Source: Delphinapterus leucas (taxonomy: Eukaryota > Chordata > Mammalia > Artiodactyla > Monodontidae). Taken from it: DNA of 64,000 bases. The stretch covers positions 29,156,667 through 29,220,666 of the forward strand of contig NW_022098021.1 in the NCBI RefSeq assembly GCF_002288925.2, written 5' to 3'. The notes beneath the pieces were generated by a model. That model was not told where the DNA came from and made no database searches. It saw only the letters and a list, made by a program, of their open reading frames with translations. This document shows, in pieces, positions 59,301-64,000 of this stretch. Position 1 is the first letter of the stretch. The number at the start of each line of letters is the position of its first letter. The translations under genes and the position numbers were made by a program.

Positions 59301-60500
59301 TAAAGCCAAACAGCAAATAAATGACTTTTTAAAAAATCCCATCAAAGAACTGAGATCCCAGGTCAAATAACTCCAAATCTTGAGAGAGACATAAAACTAC
59401 AGAGAGACATAACCTCATAATTTGCCTACCTGGAATCCATGACCCTAGATGTCATATAAACAGGTAGAAAGTTAATCTCTAACATTTTAACAAATTACTG
59501 TGGGCCAAGAGAGAGTTAAAGTGAGAGAATGAAGCCCTGAGGCTTGCAGGCATAGGAAACCTGGCACTCTCTTGCAGGATTTTCTTCCAAAATTTTTATC
59601 AGTTGAAAACAGAAAATGTTAAGGAGAGTCCTCCTCCAGTGGTGCCACCTGAGGAAAAAGAATAGCAGCCACTGCCAAAACTGCACCTAATCTAATCCAT
59701 GTTGCCTGTCTCCCAAATGGAACAAAATCATTGATATCCTGGGGGGAAGGTCATGAAAAGCTGTATCACTGGTTGAAATCTGGCAGCTTGGGGAGAGGAG
59801 TAGCAGCCACCACCAAAAGTATACTCACACCAGTTTCCCTCATATACCCTAAGATAAAAGAGTCTTCTACTTCAGAAACACATCAATGCTTTGGAAAGGG
59901 CAGGAAAACATGCTAGGGCCAGAATTACAAGTACGGGAGGAGAACAAAACGTAGTGAAGACCATATCCACAAGACCCAGGCTCAGTGATTACTTAAGACT
60001 GAAGAGTATTCAGAACATTAGAGAATCCCCACTTCCCACATCCCAATTACCATGTGAATAAGCATCCAATAAAAATTGTTATATTTGTGGAATACAACAA
60101 GAACAGTGGCAAGAAATAGGTTCCCTCAGATAGACCTCCATCATGAAAATGTGTAGAGCTCCACTAGCTTGATCCACAGTGAAACTGGCAAATATTATTA
60201 AACAACAAAAACAACATTCAAAATCTCTGTAAAAGTCATAAGGGCAAACAAAAATGAAGGAATATCTGTTCAAGAAAATAAATGAAAATTTAGTTAGGAG
60301 ATGAGTATTTGTGGTAGAACTGAGACCACTCTCTCTTCCTCTTCACTAAGCTCAGTGTGGTGGACACTCTTCTTCAGTCTCCTTCAGCTAAGAATGAAAA
60401 TATGTGGCTCTAATGAAAAGAGAGTTTTAGATTATAGGTTGAAATACAATTTAGACTATAGGTTTTCTCTTTGCAATGAACAAGGAGAAAATATATGCCA
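59301..60500. other. Unassigned sequence, possibly old LINE leader
   Basis: About 1.2 kb of moderate composition with 'agcagccactgcc' (59667) and 'agcagccaccacc' (59802) echoes. Short frames (59731-59916, 60301-60519) have no recognisable motifs. It may be the 5' leader of an old LINE, but I cannot name it. Confidence 0.35.
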
Positions 60501-60504
60501 CTCC

Positions 60505-60870
60505 GCAAAGGACAGATAAATAAAATTTAGTATATTCAAACAATGGAATATCATTCACCAATAAAATACATGATAAATGTGCCAAATATGGATTTGTCTT
60601 TAATATAATATTAAGTAAAAACTGTCATATATAATAATGAAAACTTTTTTGAGGGGAAAAATAAAGTTAAATAATATATTTTAATAGAAAATCATGTACA
60701 CATATATATAAATACATATAAAAAATAATAGGCACACAGTTCTGAGCCATGTAGACCATGTGTGGAGATTATGGATGAGATAGAAAAGAAGAATTTAAGC
60801 AGATATAAGTTACTTTCAGTTCTATTTTTCTCTGTTGTGTGATTGTTTCACCAATGTTCTTTGTAACAAT
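60505..60870 (+). mobile_element. Old L1 3' end fragment
   Basis: 'acagataaataaaatttagtat', 'caatggaatatcattcacc', 'aataaaatacatgataaatg' and 'tatgtactttcag'-like words follow the end of ORF2 in old L1 elements. It is weakly conserved. Confidence 0.5.
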
Positions 60871-62762
60871 AACATGAATAACTGAAAATTAATTATCTAA
60901 TCAAAAAGATAAGAAGACCATGTATGTCTAATTATTATTTTGTGTCATAGCATTGTAATCTGTCCAATTATGTGCATATGAGACCAATGTAAAATCAGAG
61001 GTAAAGCATAACAAGTGGAACAATGAAATCTAAAATGATATTTTCCTTTCAATTTGCATTATAATATTGATGTGATTTTTCCTAGGCAACATATATTCAT
61101 ATCATTCAATTATTCCTAAATTTAAATTTCCTTAGCATTGTGTAATTTAGTATGAGGCATACAAAGAAAGATATGCATGTCAACCCTATGTTCCACATGT
61201 TAATATATATTAAAATGTATTCATGGGTGTTTTGTTAGATATTTGAAATGAATGGAGGATATTATTGGAAAAGTAAGAAAATTGTTTTATTGACTTGTTG
61301 TAGACTAGCAATTCCCACAATGTATTATATTGTACAGCCTAATGTAGTTAAGGGGTCAGAGTTATCTCTATGGATAGCATAGTTAGAATGATTAAACAGT
61401 GAATAAAAATATAGAAGAGTTTAATAGTAAATTCCTTGTTGATCATTTGGTGAATTCAACATTTTTGTTGGAATAGGAATTTCATATATCAAAATTGTTG
61501 ACAGATGAACACTCAATCCCAATGAAAAAGTTTCCTTTAAATTTTTAAAAATTATTTTATTGTCTAAAAGGATTTTTTAAAAAAATTATCTAAAAGGATT
61601 TAAAAAAAAATATGTGATAGCCTGTCATTGATAATTAAACTATGATGAACATGTGTTTCTTTAGTAAGTTCTGTTTCTCTCAGATAGCCTGTATTATATG
61701 AATAATAGTTACCATGGAAACCATTCTATTGTATTGAGAATATTCAAATGAAGCTGAGAACTGGATGAAACCTATAAGATAAATTAATTAATTAATGATA
61801 AAGAACTCAAGAATTCAGTAATAGAAACTATAATATTAATGAGTGTAATATAACACATGGCTAGCTGCATTATCTATACTACATCTTATAGTTAAGTGGA
61901 AAAAGCAAGAAAAACTACCTAAACATTTGAAAACTAGTGCTTTCTATGTATTAAGTATATAAAATATTATTAATTACCTATTAAAATGTATTACATAAAA
62001 AGCACTTTAAAATTATACTTAATGGAAAAATATTTTCTTTTTTATTACTAAAAAATATAATTAACTTTATTTTATTATTATCCAATAAGAATACAACCTT
62101 TCCAGATAGCTTTTATAAAAAATATATATCTAAATTTACCTTTAGAAGTGTTGTTAAAAATTCTACAGCATTTACAAAATTATTAGAATTCATATATTAT
62201 TTGTATGTTTTCTGTATATTTTAATACATAAAATTTAAATAAGTTTGTTATTGTTCTTGTACTTTCAGTAATCCATTGGATAAGAAAAACCTGATGATGC
62301 AGCAAAGAACAGTTTCTAAAGATCCTGGGATCACTTCACTCACCTTGCATTTCTAAATTTGTATATCACGCATAGCTCATTATAATTCTTTTAAAGATCC
62401 ACAATAAATCTTTGATTTTTCATTCGTTTACTTTGTAACACGTTCCTTAACATTCTCCAGATATCATGAGAGCAAGGTAAGCTTCACTAAGAAACGAAAC
62501 TTTGCATTGAGTCAATTTAAAATAAATCTTCCGCTATATATTAATATTTTCCAGCATAAACAAGCTAATTGCATCAGTCTGAGATAGTAAAAGTTCCCAT
62601 TGAAATGATGGATTAGGGGTTAATTAAGACATCTGTAATGGCTTCATCTTCACATATATCTTGTTAGCACATTGTTTTGCACACATCTTAACTGACAGCA
62701 GTCAATTATCAAGTCAGCATGTATAATAACAGACTGCAGACTCACTCCTCTGAAGCAAGAAT
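60871..62762. other. AT-rich sequence without recognised features
   Basis: No gene or named repeat. A 26-bp imperfect tandem duplication is at about 61559-61610, with units sharing 'tctaaaaggatt' and followed by A/T runs. Confidence 0.45.
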
Positions 62763-62778
62763 AAAGATACCCAGTCTC
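62763..62778. repeat. Left target-site duplication of SINE-6
   Basis: AAAGATACCCAGTCTC, exact copy at 62973-62988. Confidence 0.97.
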
Positions 62779-62972
62779 TTGGGCTTCCCTGGTGACGCAG
62801 TTGTTGAGAGTCCACCTGCCGATGCGGGCGTGCCCCGGTCCGGGAAGATCCCACATGTCCATGGAGCGGCTGCGTCCGTGATCCATGTTCGCTGAGCCTG
62901 CGCGTCCAGAGCCTGTTCTCCACAACGGGAGAGGCCACAACATTGAGAGTCCCATGTAACACGAAAAAGAAA
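62779..62972 (+). mobile_element. SINE-6: short CHR-type SINE with deleted B box
   Basis: Plus-strand SINE from 'ttgggcttccctggtgacgcag' to an A-rich tail 'cgaaaaagaaa'. The middle reads 'ggtccgggaagatccc' and 'tcgctgagcctgcgcgtcc'. Compared with SINE-1, 11 bases are missing just upstream of 'cgtgccccgg' (62826-62829), which removes the 'ggtt' of the RNA polymerase III B box. Perfect 16-bp duplications make it recent. Confidence 0.95.
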
Positions 62973-62988
62973 AAAGATACCCAGTCTC
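62973..62988. repeat. Right target-site duplication of SINE-6
   Basis: Exact copy of 62763-62778. Confidence 0.97.
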
Positions 62989-64000
62989 AATTCTTTAAGA
63001 TACTATATGCTTAACACAAATAGGATCCACAATTGTAAAGTCATGGAAAACTCATTGATTCTGTCATGGATTCCAGATTGGGAATGGACAGAATTACGGT
63101 ATTCTTTTGACAATAGCCAAATATCAAACACTTATGTAAAACATCTTTTCTCCTACCTATAATTTAAAAAAAAAGAAATATTGATAAAGCAATTGAAGGT
63201 CAGTTAACAGAATTATTGAGGATGTAGACCTGTGTTAAACAGTGTAGAGACAAAAGACTTCTTTCAACAATTTTAAAATTTGAGTCTCTTGCAAGTGCTG
63301 CCAAACTTGTAGAAAATAAGAAATGCACTTGATTCTGTTGAAAGAGAATAAACTAGAGAAAGAAAAATAATAATAATATACATCTAGGAAGCCTGAATCT
63401 ATGGATTAATAAAACCTAACACTTTCTTAATAGTTTTACCAATATTATAACATTGTAAAAAATGAAATCATTAGCAACAAACCTATTAGAAATTATTGAA
63501 CTGTGATCGTATAATAGCCAAGTCTCAGTTCCAAAATTAATCAGATATTTCTTCCTGAGCCACATAAAATTTCTTGTTTTCCACCTATTTTCTTACTTTT
63601 TATGGTTCCTTAGGAGGTTGGTTCTTACCACAATTTTATAAAGTAAATTCTTACCCAACTGCAGGATGGCTCTTTTGACCAGTTAGATGAGAAATGTCAA
63701 CACAATTTGGGGAATAGTAACACAGAGAAAAATCAGAGTTGCCAATATAGAATAATATAATTAATGGACTTTTGTGACATTTCAGACAACATAGAGATCA
63801 CTCTAAAAATCATGAAAACAGAATCCTTTTATTGCATAGGTATAAACCTTCATTTATTATTTAATGTGCCCAATTAACAGCATTAGTTGAAAGTTATTTG
63901 TTGTGAAGTTTGTACCAGAACAAACTATTGGGGTAAAATATTTACAGTAATAATATGTAAAAGCAAATAAGAATCTGTAAAAGCATTGTGTATATTTTGT
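62989..64000. other. AT-rich sequence without recognised features
   Basis: No gene or named repeat seen to the end of the window. Confidence 0.45.

Noticed and set aside
62650..62990. Overlapping 82-101-codon minus-strand frames
   Set aside because: These are antisense frames of SINE-6.

Overview
The window looks like non-coding, repeat-rich nuclear DNA from a mammal, and I found no host protein-coding gene, rRNA or functional tRNA in it. The short tRNA-derived SINEs at about 24.0, 26.9 and 62.8 kb have the CHR-type layout, with an A/B-box head, a 'ctgagcc...gcgtcc' middle and a terminal A tract. That layout points to the whale/dolphin/hippo branch of Cetartiodactyla, most likely a cetacean. 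I saw no ruminant BovB or Bov-tA/A2 elements and no pig PRE-1, which fits. Family names come from sequence recognition without a database search.

Layout: an old MLT1-like LTR (0.2-0.5 kb); a near-full-length inverted L1 (L1-A, 1.9-9.0 kb); a 5'-truncated L1 3' end with clear target-site duplications (L1-B, 10.2-11.2 kb); a solo class I ERV-type LTR (13.7-14.3 kb); a second near-full-length inverted L1 with a tandemly repeated 5' UTR (L1-C, 16.1-23.4 kb); two short SINEs (24.0 and 26.9 kb); rearranged old L1 pieces (28.5-29.95 kb); the 5' part of an old L1 with another repeated 5' UTR and a nested SINE (L1-D, 34.3-36.5 kb); an old inverted L1 with a nested SINE and a tiny poly(A)-only insertion (L1-E, 39.2-41.6 kb); a GC-richer unexplained block (42.5-43.1 kb); a mariner-type MITE inside a larger 146-bp palindrome (44.3-44.5 kb); L1, L2 and nested SINE fragments (45.4-50 kb); an MLT-like LTR, an old L1 ORF1 piece and an L2 3' end (52.6-55.3 kb); a twin-primed (5'-inverted) L1 (55.4-56.6 kb); further L1 remnants (56.8-60.9 kb); and a SINE with a damaged B box (62.8 kb). 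The rest is AT-rich DNA with microsatellites.

All long reading frames that I can identify belong to decayed L1 ORF1 or ORF2, or are chance frames through SINEs and L1 5' UTRs. The window therefore reads as a gene-poor intergenic or intronic landing zone for retrotransposons. No new gene system is visible. The most interesting items are structural: the MITE-centred palindrome, the poly(A)-only insertion, the monomeric L1 5' UTRs, and a premature stop shared by the ORF1 of two separate L1 insertions.
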